From Glaciihabitans sp. (GTDB taxonomy: Bacteria; Actinomycetota; Actinomycetes; Actinomycetales; Microbacteriaceae): DNA of 32,594 nt. The stretch spans positions 1 through 32,594 of the forward strand of contig JAODMY010000029.1 in assembly GCA_025465535.1 (NCBI GenBank), in the 5' to 3' direction. The stretch's first letter is position 1, and every line of letters starts with the position of its first letter. Shown here in pieces: positions 1 to 8,038 of the stretch. Both the position numbers and the translations under genes were made by a program. Below the pieces are notes generated by a model. It saw only the letters and a program-made list of their open reading frames with translations, was not told the origin of the DNA and did not search any database.

Positions 1-471
1 CGCCCCGGCGGCGATTACGGCGTCACGCCCGATGCTGACGCCCGGAAGGATCGTCGCGCCGGCGCCAATCCACACGTTTTCGGCCACGTCGATCGGTGCT
101 CCGGTGAGATACAGCCGTCGCTCCTCGGGATCAACCGGGTGACCGCTGGTGATGAACGTGACCTTGGGTCCGACCATCACGCGGTCGCCGAGCCGGATGC
201 CTGCGTAGTCGAGGAACGTGCATCCCTGGTTGATGAATACGCGCTCGCCGAGGTCCAGGTTTAGCCCGTGGTCCGTGTAAAACGGCGGATAGATGGTGAG
301 GCGGGCTGGCAGCGGCTTGCCAAGAATCTGTTCCAATAACTCTGCCTTGCCCGTCTCGTCCTCGAAGGGTAGGAGGTTGAGGCGCGAGGTGAGCTCGGTG
401 ACCCGCAGGACCCTGTCTGCCATGGCCTGGAACTCTGGGCTGTGGATGAGCATGAGACGGTCGCTGGGCAT
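1..471 (-). CDS. Sugar O-acetyltransferase, left-handed beta-helix (maltose/galactoside acetyltransferase type), 3' end outside window
   Basis: This protein probably transfers an acetyl group from acetyl-CoA to a sugar hydroxyl in the cytoplasm. The 157 codons seen have an N-terminal helical part followed by hexapeptide-repeat beta-helix turns. Family hallmarks visible are NQGCTFLDYAGIRLGDRVMV, then FITSGHPVDPEER with the catalytic-type His, then ENVWIGAGATILPGVSIGRD. The ATG at 471 is chosen because GGGGAGAGG lies just upstream; a second ATG six codons in is also possible. The gene runs off the left edge of the window, so the final beta-helix turns and C-terminus are unseen. The acceptor sugar cannot be told from sequence. 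Family assignment is secure, substrate is not. Confidence 0.9.
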   Translation of the reverse strand, partial: MPSDRLMLIHSPEFQAMADRVLRVTELTSRLNLLPFEDETGKAELLEQILGKPLPARLTIYPPFYTDHGLNLDLGERVFINQGCTFLDYAGIRLGDRVMVGPKVTFITSGHPVDPEERRLYLTGAPIDVAENVWIGAGATILPGVSIGRDAVIAAGA

Positions 472-531
472 TCCACGATCCTCTCCCCCGCGGCCGGGGA
501 TCCAATAACCGGACACGCCAGAGTTGGTCCC

Positions 532-1215
532 CTAGCGGAGGCGCCGCGCCACCAGCACGACGTCCTGGATGTGGTGTGCTCCACCGCCTGTCGTGACGTT
601 GCGCGGCCGTGTCTCATTTACGTCGATCTGCCAGTTGTCGTCGAGCAGCAGAGCCACGTCCGAGGGCGCAACATAGTCGGCGGGGTCGAATCCCTGGGCC
701 TTGGCATGTGCCGGGTCGAAGTCGGCGTGATGAACGACGATGAGGACGCCCTCGGGTGCGACTGCATCGAGAAGCGTGCGCTCCGCATCCGCGCGCGACG
801 TTCGCAACAGCACCGGGTATTGCGCGGAAACCAGGTCGAAGGTTCCCGCCGCAAGTGACGCCTCCAGGAGCCCCGCATGCACCCACCGCACGGAAACTCC
901 GGCGTCGCGAGCGTGCCGTGAAGCGCGATCCAGTGCCACCCCGGAAATGTCGAGAGCCGTCACATCCCAACCCCGTTGCGCGAGCCAGACCGCGTCCGCG
1001 CCCTCGCCGCAACCGACATCCAGCGCTCGCCCCGTCCGGAGCGCAGCCGCGGCATCCACCAGTGCGCGGTTCGGCTCCCCACTCCAGAGCTGATCGGCTG
1101 CGCCATACTTCTCATCCCACACGCTGGCCAGATCGCGGGGGCCGCCAGGAGCGTCAGCGACCGGCAGCTCCCCGTCGTTGGGGAGTTCACTATCTGATCG
1201 TCTCGGCATTGCCAT
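532..1215 (-). CDS. Class I SAM-dependent methyltransferase
   Basis: A 227-residue Rossmann-fold methyltransferase of unknown substrate. Motif I is ALDVGCGEGAD at about residues 64-74, and the ribose-binding acidic residue follows in VTALDIS (Asp89). A motif AGTFDLVSAQYPVL marks the central strand. The N-terminal W-x-x-KY...LWSGEPN stretch is typical of small actinobacterial methyltransferases annotated only by fold. The C-terminus ends with a final strand (DVVLVARR). There is no ribosome-binding site before the ATG, but a TAGGCT -10 hexamer ends six bases upstream, which points to a leaderless transcript. It is separated from the acetyltransferase by about 60 bp and is probably transcribed alone or with it. 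Confidence 0.85.
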   Translation of the reverse strand: MAMPRRSDSELPNDGELPVADAPGGPRDLASVWDEKYGAADQLWSGEPNRALVDAAAALRTGRALDVGCGEGADAVWLAQRGWDVTALDISGVALDRASRHARDAGVSVRWVHAGLLEASLAAGTFDLVSAQYPVLLRTSRADAERTLLDAVAPEGVLIVVHHADFDPAHAKAQGFDPADYVAPSDVALLLDDNWQIDVNETRPRNVTTGGGAHHIQDVVLVARRLR

Positions 1216-1221
1216 GGCGAG

Positions 1222-1227
1222 AGCCTA
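1222..1227 (-). promoter_or_regulatory. Candidate -10 box (TAGGCT) of a leaderless methyltransferase promoter
   Basis: Read on the minus strand, TAGGCT is followed by six bases and then the ATG of the methyltransferase. The spacing would place transcription start at the start codon itself. The same TAnnnT-N6/7-ATG arrangement recurs at several other genes in this window. No good -35 box is evident. Confidence 0.45.
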
Positions 1228-1255
1228 TGACCGTCAGCGCTGCAATTGCAGCGGG

Positions 1256-1411
1256 CTATCGGTCGGCGCCGCCTTCATCGCCCGCGAAGAGGTCTTCCCC
1301 GTCTTTCACCATCGCCTCAATGGGCGAGAGACCGTCACCCTCACCAGCTGATTCGGTGTCATCCCATTCCTGGTCGACTTCGTCGTCTTTGCCTGTCTTA
1401 TCGGTGCTCAT
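1256..1411 (-). CDS. Small acidic hypothetical protein, 51 aa
   Basis: An open frame begins MSTDKTGKDDEVDQEWDD and ends LFAGDEGGADR. It is strongly acidic, with about a third Asp or Glu, and has no membrane segment or signal peptide. An AAGGA ribosome-binding site sits at 1418-1422 on the minus strand, five bases before the ATG, which supports real translation. It lies between the methyltransferase and ABC ATPase genes on the same strand. No family is recognised and no function is proposed. The composition resembles small intrinsically disordered actinobacterial proteins. Confidence 0.55.
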   Translation of the reverse strand: MSTDKTGKDDEVDQEWDDTESAGEGDGLSPIEAMVKDGEDLFAGDEGGADR

Positions 1412-1562
1412 TCGGATTCCTTACGCACGAGCCGTGGTGGGCTGCTGATGAATTGGATTCTTCAATCACGATGCGCTCGCCGCGGCGGTGGAGCAACCGG
1501 TCGCGGATGAATATTCGGGAAAAGCTTCGGAGTGGAAGGCGAAAGTCACATGATGCGAGTCG

Positions 1563-2387
1563 TCATCCTGTTGCAGACGATTGCCGGATGGCTTTGGCTG
1601 TCCATCGGTCGTTGTTTCGCGCAACCTCGAGGGGGTAGTCGAAGCACTGCGAGACGAGTTCGGTGGTGAGCACTTCATTCACCGACCCTTCGGATTCGAG
1701 TGAACCCTGGCGGAGCAGGGCCGCGTGGGTCGTGGTTGTGGGAAGTTCTTCGAGGTGGTGCGTGACGAGGATGGATGCGAGGTCTGGTTGAGCGGCGTGC
1801 ACCAGGTCGAGGGTGTCGAGGAGTTGCTCGCGCGCAGCGACATCCAGTCCGGTCGATGGCTCGTCGAGCAGGAGAAGGCGAGGATTGGGAAGAAGCGCGC
1901 GGGCTATCAGGACGCGCCCTCGTTCCCCTTGCGAGAGGGTCGTCCAGAGCTCCCGGGATTTGGAGCCCATCCCGAGGAGTCCGATCAGCTGATCGGCGCG
2001 CGCCCTCTCATGGTCGCTGGGTTGCCATCGCGACATGAGTTCAACGGTTCCCGTCGCTCCGGTGAGCACGACCTCCTCTGTCGTCAAAGCGGAGTGAAGC
2101 GGGTGGCGCGGGTTGACGTGCCCAATGGACTCTCTCAGTTCACGGATGTCGACCCGGCCGAGACGCTTGCCGAGGATATCCACGGTCCCGCGAGTCGGAT
2201 GGGCGAGCGCGCCGCAGAGGCCGAGGAGCGTGCTCTTGCCCGCCCCGTTTGCGCCAAGCAGGGCCCAGCGTTCGCCCGCATGGATGGCGAGGGAGATCTT
2301 GTTGAGGAGGGTCTTGCCGCCTCGAACGACGTCGACGCGATCCATTTTCAGAACGGGATGACCGGGGGTGGGGATTGGTGCCAGCAC
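1563..2387 (-). CDS. ABC transporter ATP-binding protein (YlmA/ModF-like)
   Basis: A 274-residue single ABC ATPase. Visible motifs are Walker A GANGAGKST (about residues 45-53), signature LSQGERGRVLIARAL, Walker B LLLLDEPSTGLD, and switch histidine in VTHHLEELP. The usual Q-loop glutamine is not obvious; the equivalent segment reads IGHVNPRHPL, as in orphan YlmA-type ATPases. No permease or binding protein is adjacent, so it is an orphan whose partner and substrate are unknown. The start chosen is GTG at 2387; an internal ATG (MDRVDVVRGG) is a plausible alternative because neither has a clear ribosome-binding site. Confidence 0.85.
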   Translation of the reverse strand: MLAPIPTPGHPVLKMDRVDVVRGGKTLLNKISLAIHAGERWALLGANGAGKSTLLGLCGALAHPTRGTVDILGKRLGRVDIRELRESIGHVNPRHPLHSALTTEEVVLTGATGTVELMSRWQPSDHERARADQLIGLLGMGSKSRELWTTLSQGERGRVLIARALLPNPRLLLLDEPSTGLDVAAREQLLDTLDLVHAAQPDLASILVTHHLEELPTTTTHAALLRQGSLESEGSVNEVLTTELVSQCFDYPLEVARNNDRWTAKAIRQSSATG

Positions 2388-3193
2388 AATCAGGAGAGTA
2401 GCAATCGCGGCTAGGGGGTAGCCGTGATCGCGGCCACTGGGCTGAGACCTCCGTTCGAAGGTTCCCTTCGTCCGGAAGGAGATGGGCCATGGTCAACGCG
2501 TGTGGGGACGCTCGCGGAGAAGCTCCGTCGCCTCTGTGATGGGGATGCGCGTCGGCTGTCGGCGACGGGCCGGCAAGCGCGCCCGGACGCAGACGGAAAG
2601 TCGACGGTGAACCTCGTTCCCGGCAGACCGAGAACGATTGGAATCGATTCATTCGCGAATCGGACAGTCGCTCGCGCCTAGCGGATAGCTCATTCCCGGA
2701 TCCACACCTACCGTGAAGACACGGTCGACGCGTTTGGTTTCCCACCACTCATTGTGGCCCTCTCCTTCGGGTGAGGAGGACCACCGGGTTCTCCGTCCGG
2801 GTCGACCACCGAAGCGACGAGACCACAATGAAACGAACCAAGCAGCCCAACGCGCCCACGATGCCTTACCCGCATGAATATCACGGCAATCCCTCATCCG
2901 GGGTCGGGCCAACGGCAGCGATCCCGCGGTATCTCCATCGACCCGTCGCGCGCAAAGCGGTTGCGAGCGCGCATCTTCCGGCTGTGCGCGTGCACGAGTT
3001 GGCAGCGGGCCGACCTTCCCCAGTCGCCGTCGCGGATGCGCAATGCGCGTTTTTTACAACAATCAGAGAGACAACTACAAGGCGGTTGCTTTGATCGGTG
3101 AGAGCCTCAATCTGTACCAAGATCCGTCAAACAAAGGTGTTATTGCATGTTCCCTCGTCCGTTTTCGGTCCGACCCGTGTGCGACGGTGTCTC
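2388..3193. other. Intergenic region with no convincing gene
   Basis: About 800 bp separate the minus-strand left block from the plus-strand catabolic operon. Open frames on both strands are short, Arg/Pro-rich and lack recognisable motifs. It may contain decayed sequence. The only feature of note is an AT-richer stretch near 3046-3160 that probably holds the promoter and operator of the downstream operon. Confidence 0.5.
3053..3081 (+). promoter_or_regulatory. Weak candidate promoter for the catabolic operon
   Basis: TTTACA (3053-3058) and TACAAG (3076-3081) are separated by 17 bp and lie about 110 bp upstream of the first isomerase gene, in the most AT-rich part of the gap. The -10 match is imperfect. 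Activation by the downstream PAS-AraC protein would be consistent with a weak promoter, but no operator repeat could be identified. Confidence 0.25.
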
Positions 3194-4123
3194 ATGAGCG
3201 GGTCGGCAAGGCCGGGAGGGCCCAAGATCGCTTTCGGCAGCTGGGCGTTCTCGTTCGGTCCCTTCGAGAAGGAGCCCTGGTCGTTTGAGCGGCTCTGCGA
3301 GTTTGCGGCCGCCAGCGGATATGACGGAGTGGAAATCAACGGTTTCCGGCCGCATCCTCACTGGGAGGACTACTCCTCCGATGCCGACTACGAGCCGCTT
3401 CGCGCCCTACGAGATCGCCTCGGAATCGAATTCTCTGGCTACGCTCCCGATTTCACGGAGGTGCCTCCCGCCGAGGTCCCAACCGCCGACTACCTTCGCA
3501 CAGTTGCGGGTGCTGCCGCATTCTGCGCAGCTCTAGACATCCCGATTCTTCGTGTTGACACGATCCGCGCTCCGGGGCCACTGCCGGAAGCCGAATACGG
3601 CCGCAGGTTTGAGCACCTGATCGAGACCTGGCGTGTCGCAGCTCAGTATTGCGCGGATGCTTCGGTGCTTCTGGTCTGGGAATTCGAACCAGGGTTCTGG
3701 CTAAATCGCCCGTCCGAGGTTCTTCGACTAGTGACGGCCGTCGACCACCCCAACTTCAAGATCCTCTTCGACTCCAGCCACGCGTATACCGGCGCGGTCG
3801 CCGGAGCGCGGCAAGGGGACGACCCTGAGCTCCTGCCGGGCGGGGTCGCGGAGTATGCCGAACTCCTCAAGGCGCACATCGGGCATCTGCATCTCATCGA
3901 TTCGGACGGCTCCCTGCATGACGACGAGACGAGCGAGCACCTGCCGTTCGGCGCCGGCCAGATCGACTTCCCTTCGATCATCTCGGCCCTGGAGCCCGTC
4001 GCGAGCACTCTTCCGTGGTGGACTGTGGACTTCTGTTTCTGCCCAACGACCGAGCAGGATGGGCGCACAGCGGTGCCGTTCGTTCGTTCCCTCGTCGAGT
4101 CGGAAGTCGGCGCGCATGAGTGA
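3194..4123 (+). CDS. Sugar phosphate isomerase/epimerase family TIM-barrel protein (1 of 4)
   Basis: A 309-residue AP-endonuclease-2/IolE-type TIM barrel. The N-terminal strand KIAFGSWAFSFGPF leads into a helix and YDGVEINGF. Likely metal-site residues are in VWEFEP (Glu), ILFDSSHAYTG (Asp, His) and HLHLIDSDG (His, Asp). The fourth ligand position reads TVDFCF, Asp in place of the more usual Glu. The family covers xylose isomerase-like isomerases, epimerases and dehydratases acting on sugars and cyclitols; which reaction applies here is unknown. It is the first gene of the operon and overlaps the next by 8 bp. The ATG at 3194 fits the start of homology; no strong ribosome-binding site precedes it, so the N-terminus is uncertain. 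Confidence 0.85.
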   Translation: MSGSARPGGPKIAFGSWAFSFGPFEKEPWSFERLCEFAAASGYDGVEINGFRPHPHWEDYSSDADYEPLRALRDRLGIEFSGYAPDFTEVPPAEVPTADYLRTVAGAAAFCAALDIPILRVDTIRAPGPLPEAEYGRRFEHLIETWRVAAQYCADASVLLVWEFEPGFWLNRPSEVLRLVTAVDHPNFKILFDSSHAYTGAVAGARQGDDPELLPGGVAEYAELLKAHIGHLHLIDSDGSLHDDETSEHLPFGAGQIDFPSIISALEPVASTLPWWTVDFCFCPTTEQDGRTAVPFVRSLVESEVGAHE

Positions 4124-4937
4124 CGTTCAGATCGCGGCGGGCTCGTTCATCACAAAGAACGCGCGGATTTCTACAAACGGAATCGAGCTTGCGTACACGG
4201 AATGCGGCCGAGGCGAACCGCTTGTGCTGATCATGGGCCTGGGTGCCGATCGTCATGCGTGGGAGCTCCATCTCGCCGCATTCGCGGGAGCCTATCGGTG
4301 CTTCGCGGGCGACAATCGTGGCTCCGGCGAGTCCAGCGCACCCGATGGTCCGTATTCGACCGCGCAGATGGCCGACGACTACGCGGGACTCATCCGCTCG
4401 CTAGACCTCGGTGCGGTGCGCGTCGTCGGCATTTCGATGGGCGGGGCGATCGCACAACAACTCGCCATTCGTCATCCCGAACTCGTTTCGAAGATCGTGA
4501 TCGTCTCGTCGTGGGGCCGGGTCGACGACTACGCCCGCGCGGTGTTCGAACAGCTCCGCGTCGCGCGTGGAACTCTGGCGCCCGCGGACTTCGCCCGAAT
4601 GCTTCAGCTGCTGATTTGGGCGCCGAAGAGTTACGACGAGAAGGCCGACGAACTGGTCGCATCCCGCTCCGCGGAGCCGACCGTCGCCGCACGCGGGTTC
4701 GTCGCTCAGGCCGACGCCTGTATCGGGCACGATGTCATCGACGCGCTTGGTAGCATCTCCGTCCCCACTCTTGTCACTGTCGGATCGCGTGATGTCTTCA
4801 CGCCGGTCGAGCTTTCCCAGCAGCTGGCAGACCTCATCCCGGGATCGGAGCTGAAGACCTATGACGGTCTCGGTCACGCCCACCATTGGGAGCAGCTCGA
4901 GCGATTCAACTCCGATGTACTGGAGTGGCTCGAATGA
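4116..4937 (+). CDS. Alpha/beta hydrolase (3-oxoadipate enol-lactonase-like)
   Basis: A 273-residue cytoplasmic alpha/beta hydrolase. The nucleophile elbow is GISMGG, the acid is probably Asp in VGSRDVFTP, and the catalytic His is in DGLGHAHHWE. The oxyanion segment LVLIMGLGADRHAW follows the usual pattern, and the cap domain is the short helical type of enol-lactonases and esterases. In an operon of sugar isomerases and dehydrogenases it could open a lactone or cleave an ester or keto intermediate; this is inference. The start overlaps the end of the preceding gene by 8 bp and its own stop overlaps the next start (ATGA), so translation is probably coupled. Confidence 0.88.
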   Translation: MSDVQIAAGSFITKNARISTNGIELAYTECGRGEPLVLIMGLGADRHAWELHLAAFAGAYRCFAGDNRGSGESSAPDGPYSTAQMADDYAGLIRSLDLGAVRVVGISMGGAIAQQLAIRHPELVSKIVIVSSWGRVDDYARAVFEQLRVARGTLAPADFARMLQLLIWAPKSYDEKADELVASRSAEPTVAARGFVAQADACIGHDVIDALGSISVPTLVTVGSRDVFTPVELSQQLADLIPGSELKTYDGLGHAHHWEQLERFNSDVLEWLE

Positions 4938-5791
4938 CCGCACCGTCCGCACGATTCAGCTGCCAGACCTACGCCTGGGAGATGAGCGGTGACCGTTACA
5001 TCGGCCAGCTTCACCGCTTCCTAGACATTGCCAACGAAGCCGGCTTCGCGGGGCTCGAACCCGAGCCTGTCATGCTCGGGGACTATCGGAACATCAGTGC
5101 TGCGCATGCCGCCATCGACGGTTCGGGTGTCGCGTTGTCGTCCGTCGCCTTCGTGTCGGGGTGGCGTGGCCGGGTCGAGTCCGAGCAGGAACGGGCAGAG
5201 GCGGACCACTACATCCGCTTCCTGCAGTCCTTCCCCGAGTCTCGCATGGTGCTCGTCCAGGCACCGGGCGCCGACCGCGAGGATCTCCGTGAGCGGCAGC
5301 AGAACGCGCTGGGCTGCATCAACGCGGTCGCACGCCGTGCCGCCGACGCAGGAGTAACCGCCACTTTCCACCCGAACTCTCCGGCCGGCTCCGTCTTCCG
5401 CGAACGTGGCGACTACGACATCCTCCTCACCGGACTGGACGACCGGGTCGTCAACTACACCCCGGATGTCGGCCACATCGCCAGAGGCGGAATGGATCCG
5501 CTCGACATCGTGCGCACTGACCGAGAACGCGTCGACCACATCCATCTCAAGGATTTCGCCGCCGACGGGTGGAAGCGAACCGGCGAGGGGGCGGTCGACT
5601 TCGCCGGGATCGTGCGCTACCTGCACGGCACCGGATTCGACGGCTGGATCGTCGTCGAAGACGAGTCACCATCTGCCGTCGCCGACCCTGACGAGGTCAC
5701 CCTCGCGAGTGGCCGGTATGTGCGCTCCACCCTCGCCCCCATCGTCGCGGGTGCGCGAGCAAATGAAGACAAGGAACCAAATGAAGCGTGA
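4934..5791 (+). CDS. Sugar phosphate isomerase/epimerase family TIM-barrel protein (2 of 4), IolE-like
   Basis: A 285-residue TIM barrel. The arrangement TFHPNSPAG, YTPDVGHIARGGMDPLDIV, HIHLKDF and WIVVEDE matches the metal-binding strands of the inosose dehydratase (IolE) branch of the superfamily. Family members dehydrate or epimerise cyclitols and keto sugars. The start ATG shares four bases with the previous stop. The reaction here is unknown, but the IolE-like pattern favours a keto-sugar or inosose substrate. Confidence 0.85.
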   Translation: MTAPSARFSCQTYAWEMSGDRYIGQLHRFLDIANEAGFAGLEPEPVMLGDYRNISAAHAAIDGSGVALSSVAFVSGWRGRVESEQERAEADHYIRFLQSFPESRMVLVQAPGADREDLRERQQNALGCINAVARRAADAGVTATFHPNSPAGSVFRERGDYDILLTGLDDRVVNYTPDVGHIARGGMDPLDIVRTDRERVDHIHLKDFAADGWKRTGEGAVDFAGIVRYLHGTGFDGWIVVEDESPSAVADPDEVTLASGRYVRSTLAPIVAGARANEDKEPNEA

Positions 5792-6782
5792 CATCACACT
5801 GTTCAGCGGGCAGTTCGCCGATCTGTCTATCCGTGACTTCGCCCAAAAGGTGTCGGACTGGGGATACGACGGCGTGGAACTGGCCTGCTGGGGCGAACAC
5901 GTCAACGTGCCGCGGGTCCTCCGGGAGCCAGCGTATGCACGCGAGATCCGCCGGACTCTCGACGATGCAGGTCTCGGCCTGACGACGATCAGCAGCCACC
6001 TCGTGTCCCAAGCGGTCGGCGACAGGGTGGACGAACGGCACCACCGCCTGCTTCCGGAGTCCATCTGGGGAGATGGTGACCCCGAAGGGGTTCGTCTCCG
6101 CGCCGAGGAGCGTATGAAGGACACCGCGCGAGCCGCGGCCGCGCTAGGCGTGGAGACCGTCGTCGGGTTCACGGGCTCGAGCATCTTCCACATGTTCAAC
6201 GGGTGGCCGCCCATCAGCCCGGCCGAGATCGACCGCGGCTACGAGGATTTCACTGAGCGCTGGTCACGGATCATGAAGGTGTTCGAGACCCACGGCGTGC
6301 GCTACGCCCTCGAGGTGATGCCGGGACAGATCGGCTACGACATCTCGACCATGCACCGCGCTCTGGACGCCATCGGCGGTCACCCGTCGTTCGGCATCAA
6401 CTTCGATCCTTCGCACTTCCACTGGCAGTTCCTCGACAACGTGGCCTTCGTCAGGGAGTTCGGCGACCGCATCTACAACGTCCACATCAAGGACGCCAAG
6501 CGCTCCCTCAACGGCCGACGGAGCATCCTCGGAAGTCATCTGCCGTCGGGCCACCCCGACCGCGCCTGGGACTTCGTCTCGGTCGGGCACGGCGAGATCC
6601 CCTTCGAGGCCATCATCCGAGCTCTCAACGATGTCGGGTACGTGGGCCCGCTCGCCGTCGAGTGGGAGGACTCCGTGATGGACCGTGAGGTCGGCGCCGC
6701 GGAGTCCGTTGAGTACCTCAGACGTCTGAGCTTCGACGAGCCGAGTGCAACCTGGTTCAGCTCATTCGCAACACCCGAGTAA
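5781..6782 (+). CDS. Sugar phosphate isomerase/epimerase family TIM-barrel protein (3 of 4)
   Basis: A 333-residue TIM barrel starting MKRDITLFSGQFADL, longer than its neighbours. Metal-site candidates are ALEVMPG (Glu), NFDPSHFHWQ (Asp, His), NVHIKDAK (His) and AVEWEDS (Glu). This subgroup is commonly found beside sugar oxidoreductases in actinobacteria. The ATG at 5781 is chosen over the one at 5763 because AAGGA at 5771-5775 lies five bases upstream; this gives an 11-bp overlap with the preceding gene. The exact reaction cannot be read from sequence. Confidence 0.86.
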   Translation: MKRDITLFSGQFADLSIRDFAQKVSDWGYDGVELACWGEHVNVPRVLREPAYAREIRRTLDDAGLGLTTISSHLVSQAVGDRVDERHHRLLPESIWGDGDPEGVRLRAEERMKDTARAAAALGVETVVGFTGSSIFHMFNGWPPISPAEIDRGYEDFTERWSRIMKVFETHGVRYALEVMPGQIGYDISTMHRALDAIGGHPSFGINFDPSHFHWQFLDNVAFVREFGDRIYNVHIKDAKRSLNGRRSILGSHLPSGHPDRAWDFVSVGHGEIPFEAIIRALNDVGYVGPLAVEWEDSVMDREVGAAESVEYLRRLSFDEPSATWFSSFATPE

Positions 6783-6791
6783 TGCCTCGTC

Positions 6792-6811
6792 CGGGTGCCG
6801 TCCGGCGCCCG
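6792..6811 (+). promoter_or_regulatory. RNA hairpin between isomerase and binding-protein genes
   Basis: CGGGTGCC and GGCGCCCG form an 8-bp stem (one T-G pair) around a GTCC loop. There is no T-tract, so it is unlikely to be an efficient terminator. It lies just before the ribosome-binding site of the binding-protein gene and may be an mRNA processing or 5' stabilising element. Confidence 0.5.
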
Positions 6812-6831
6812 TCAACCACCAAGGAGTATCA

Positions 6832-7956
6832 GTGAAATTCACATCGACAAGGAAATCGGTCGCGAAGGCGGCGGCTCTGGTCGCCGCCGCTGGGCTGGCC
6901 CTCGGTCTCGCCGCGTGCAGCGCGGGAGGCGCCGACGGTGCATCCGGCGCCTCTGCAAGCGGGAGCAAAGAGATCGTGGCGTTCATGCCGCCGGCGAGCG
7001 ACCCGTACCCGGCCAACTGGCTGAAAGCGGCGACACCGGTCGCCGAGAAGGCGGGCTACACGCTGCGCGTCATCACCGAGGACTCGGCGTCCGCTGCTGC
7101 CGCTCAGGTGCAGCAGGTCGTCGGAAGCGGCAAACTTCCGGCACTGTTCGTCTGGTGGCCCGTGCAGCCACAAGCCCAGGTCGGGTCGCTCGCCCAGTTG
7201 AGCGCGAGCGGTGTGCCTGTGTTTCAGGCGAACCAGCTTCCCGTGGCCGGTAGCGAGAAGTACATCAAAGCGTATGTCGGTGTCTCCGATGTCGAGATCG
7301 GCAAGGTTGCCGGCAAAGCTGCGGTCGAGGCGCGCGACAAGCTGAAGGCGAGAGGCGTGAAGCTCACGACGGAGGGCGGATCGGTGCTCGTGCCGAACCT
7401 GCCCGCCGGATTCGGGGCGACCAAGGACCGGCTCGCCGGGTTCGAGAGCGCGATCAAGGGCTCGGGCCTGAAGGTGGTTGCTGTGGGCAACGCGAACGGG
7501 TTCAGCGCTCAGGACGCGTTCACATTGACCAGCCAGATGATCGCCGCGAACAAGGAGAAGGGCTTCGACCTCGTCTACGCGCCGGAGGACGACTTCGCTG
7601 TCGGCGGCATCCGTGCGCTGACCCAGGCGGGATACCAGCCCGGCAAGAATGTCGAGGTCATCGGCGGTTCGTGCCACGGCGACGACTCGACGCTCCGCGA
7701 CCTGACGCAGTACAACACGATCATCCAGGGCGCAGGCCTCGAGGGGCAGTTCGCGATGGACCGGATGCTGCAATACCTGAAGAATCCGAAAGTCCTCGAT
7801 GGCCAGTACACCGCTCCCGCGGATGCGGATGCTGTTCCGAAGCTGCCCTCCACTATCAGCAGGATGAACATCATTCCGACTCCGCTCGTACTCGCGGCGG
7901 ACTATCCGACGGCGAAGCTGTGGGGCACCCCCGACACCGAATGGTGCACGTACTGA
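6832..7956 (+). CDS. Sugar ABC transporter substrate-binding lipoprotein (periplasmic-binding-protein type 1, RbsB-like)
   Basis: A 374-residue secreted lipoprotein that should capture the transported sugar outside the membrane. It has a lipoprotein signal peptide with basic start, hydrophobic Ala/Leu core and lipobox LAAC (Cys29), then a Gly/Ser/Ala linker and a two-lobed sugar-binding domain (IVAFMPPASDPYPANW; later VYAPEDDFAVGGIRAL). The start is GTG at 6832 with AAGGAG five bases upstream; the basic residues of the signal peptide confirm it. Its length suits the family. It sits before the ATPase and permeases and is bracketed by hairpins, which may raise its expression over the membrane parts. 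The ligand is unknown. Confidence 0.92.
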   Translation: MKFTSTRKSVAKAAALVAAAGLALGLAACSAGGADGASGASASGSKEIVAFMPPASDPYPANWLKAATPVAEKAGYTLRVITEDSASAAAAQVQQVVGSGKLPALFVWWPVQPQAQVGSLAQLSASGVPVFQANQLPVAGSEKYIKAYVGVSDVEIGKVAGKAAVEARDKLKARGVKLTTEGGSVLVPNLPAGFGATKDRLAGFESAIKGSGLKVVAVGNANGFSAQDAFTLTSQMIAANKEKGFDLVYAPEDDFAVGGIRALTQAGYQPGKNVEVIGGSCHGDDSTLRDLTQYNTIIQGAGLEGQFAMDRMLQYLKNPKVLDGQYTAPADADAVPKLPSTISRMNIIPTPLVLAADYPTAKLWGTPDTEWCTY

Positions 7957-7962
7957 TTTGAC

Positions 7963-7998
7963 GCGGGGCGCCGGGCATTCCCAGTCCGGCGCTCCCGC
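7963..7998 (+). promoter_or_regulatory. Strong RNA hairpin after the binding-protein gene
   Basis: GCGGGGCGCCGG and CCGGCGCTCCCGC form a 12-pair stem with one bulged T around an 11-base loop, starting seven bases after the stop codon. No T-run follows. Such stems between binding-protein and ATPase genes commonly protect the upstream transcript or attenuate read-through, giving excess binding protein. Confidence 0.6.
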
Positions 7999-8038
7999 AC
8001 TATAGCCAGGCGATACCTGGCAGCAAGGAACAATCAAC

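Noticed and set aside
2745..2790. A 14-codon minus-strand frame (MSGGKPNASTVSSR) with an AAGGAG site upstream
   Set aside because: Too short to support without conservation and not followed by a gene it could lead into.
2771..3120. Open frames of 70-107 codons on both strands in the gap before the catabolic operon
   Set aside because: No motifs, no ribosome-binding sites, and atypical composition; treated as non-coding.
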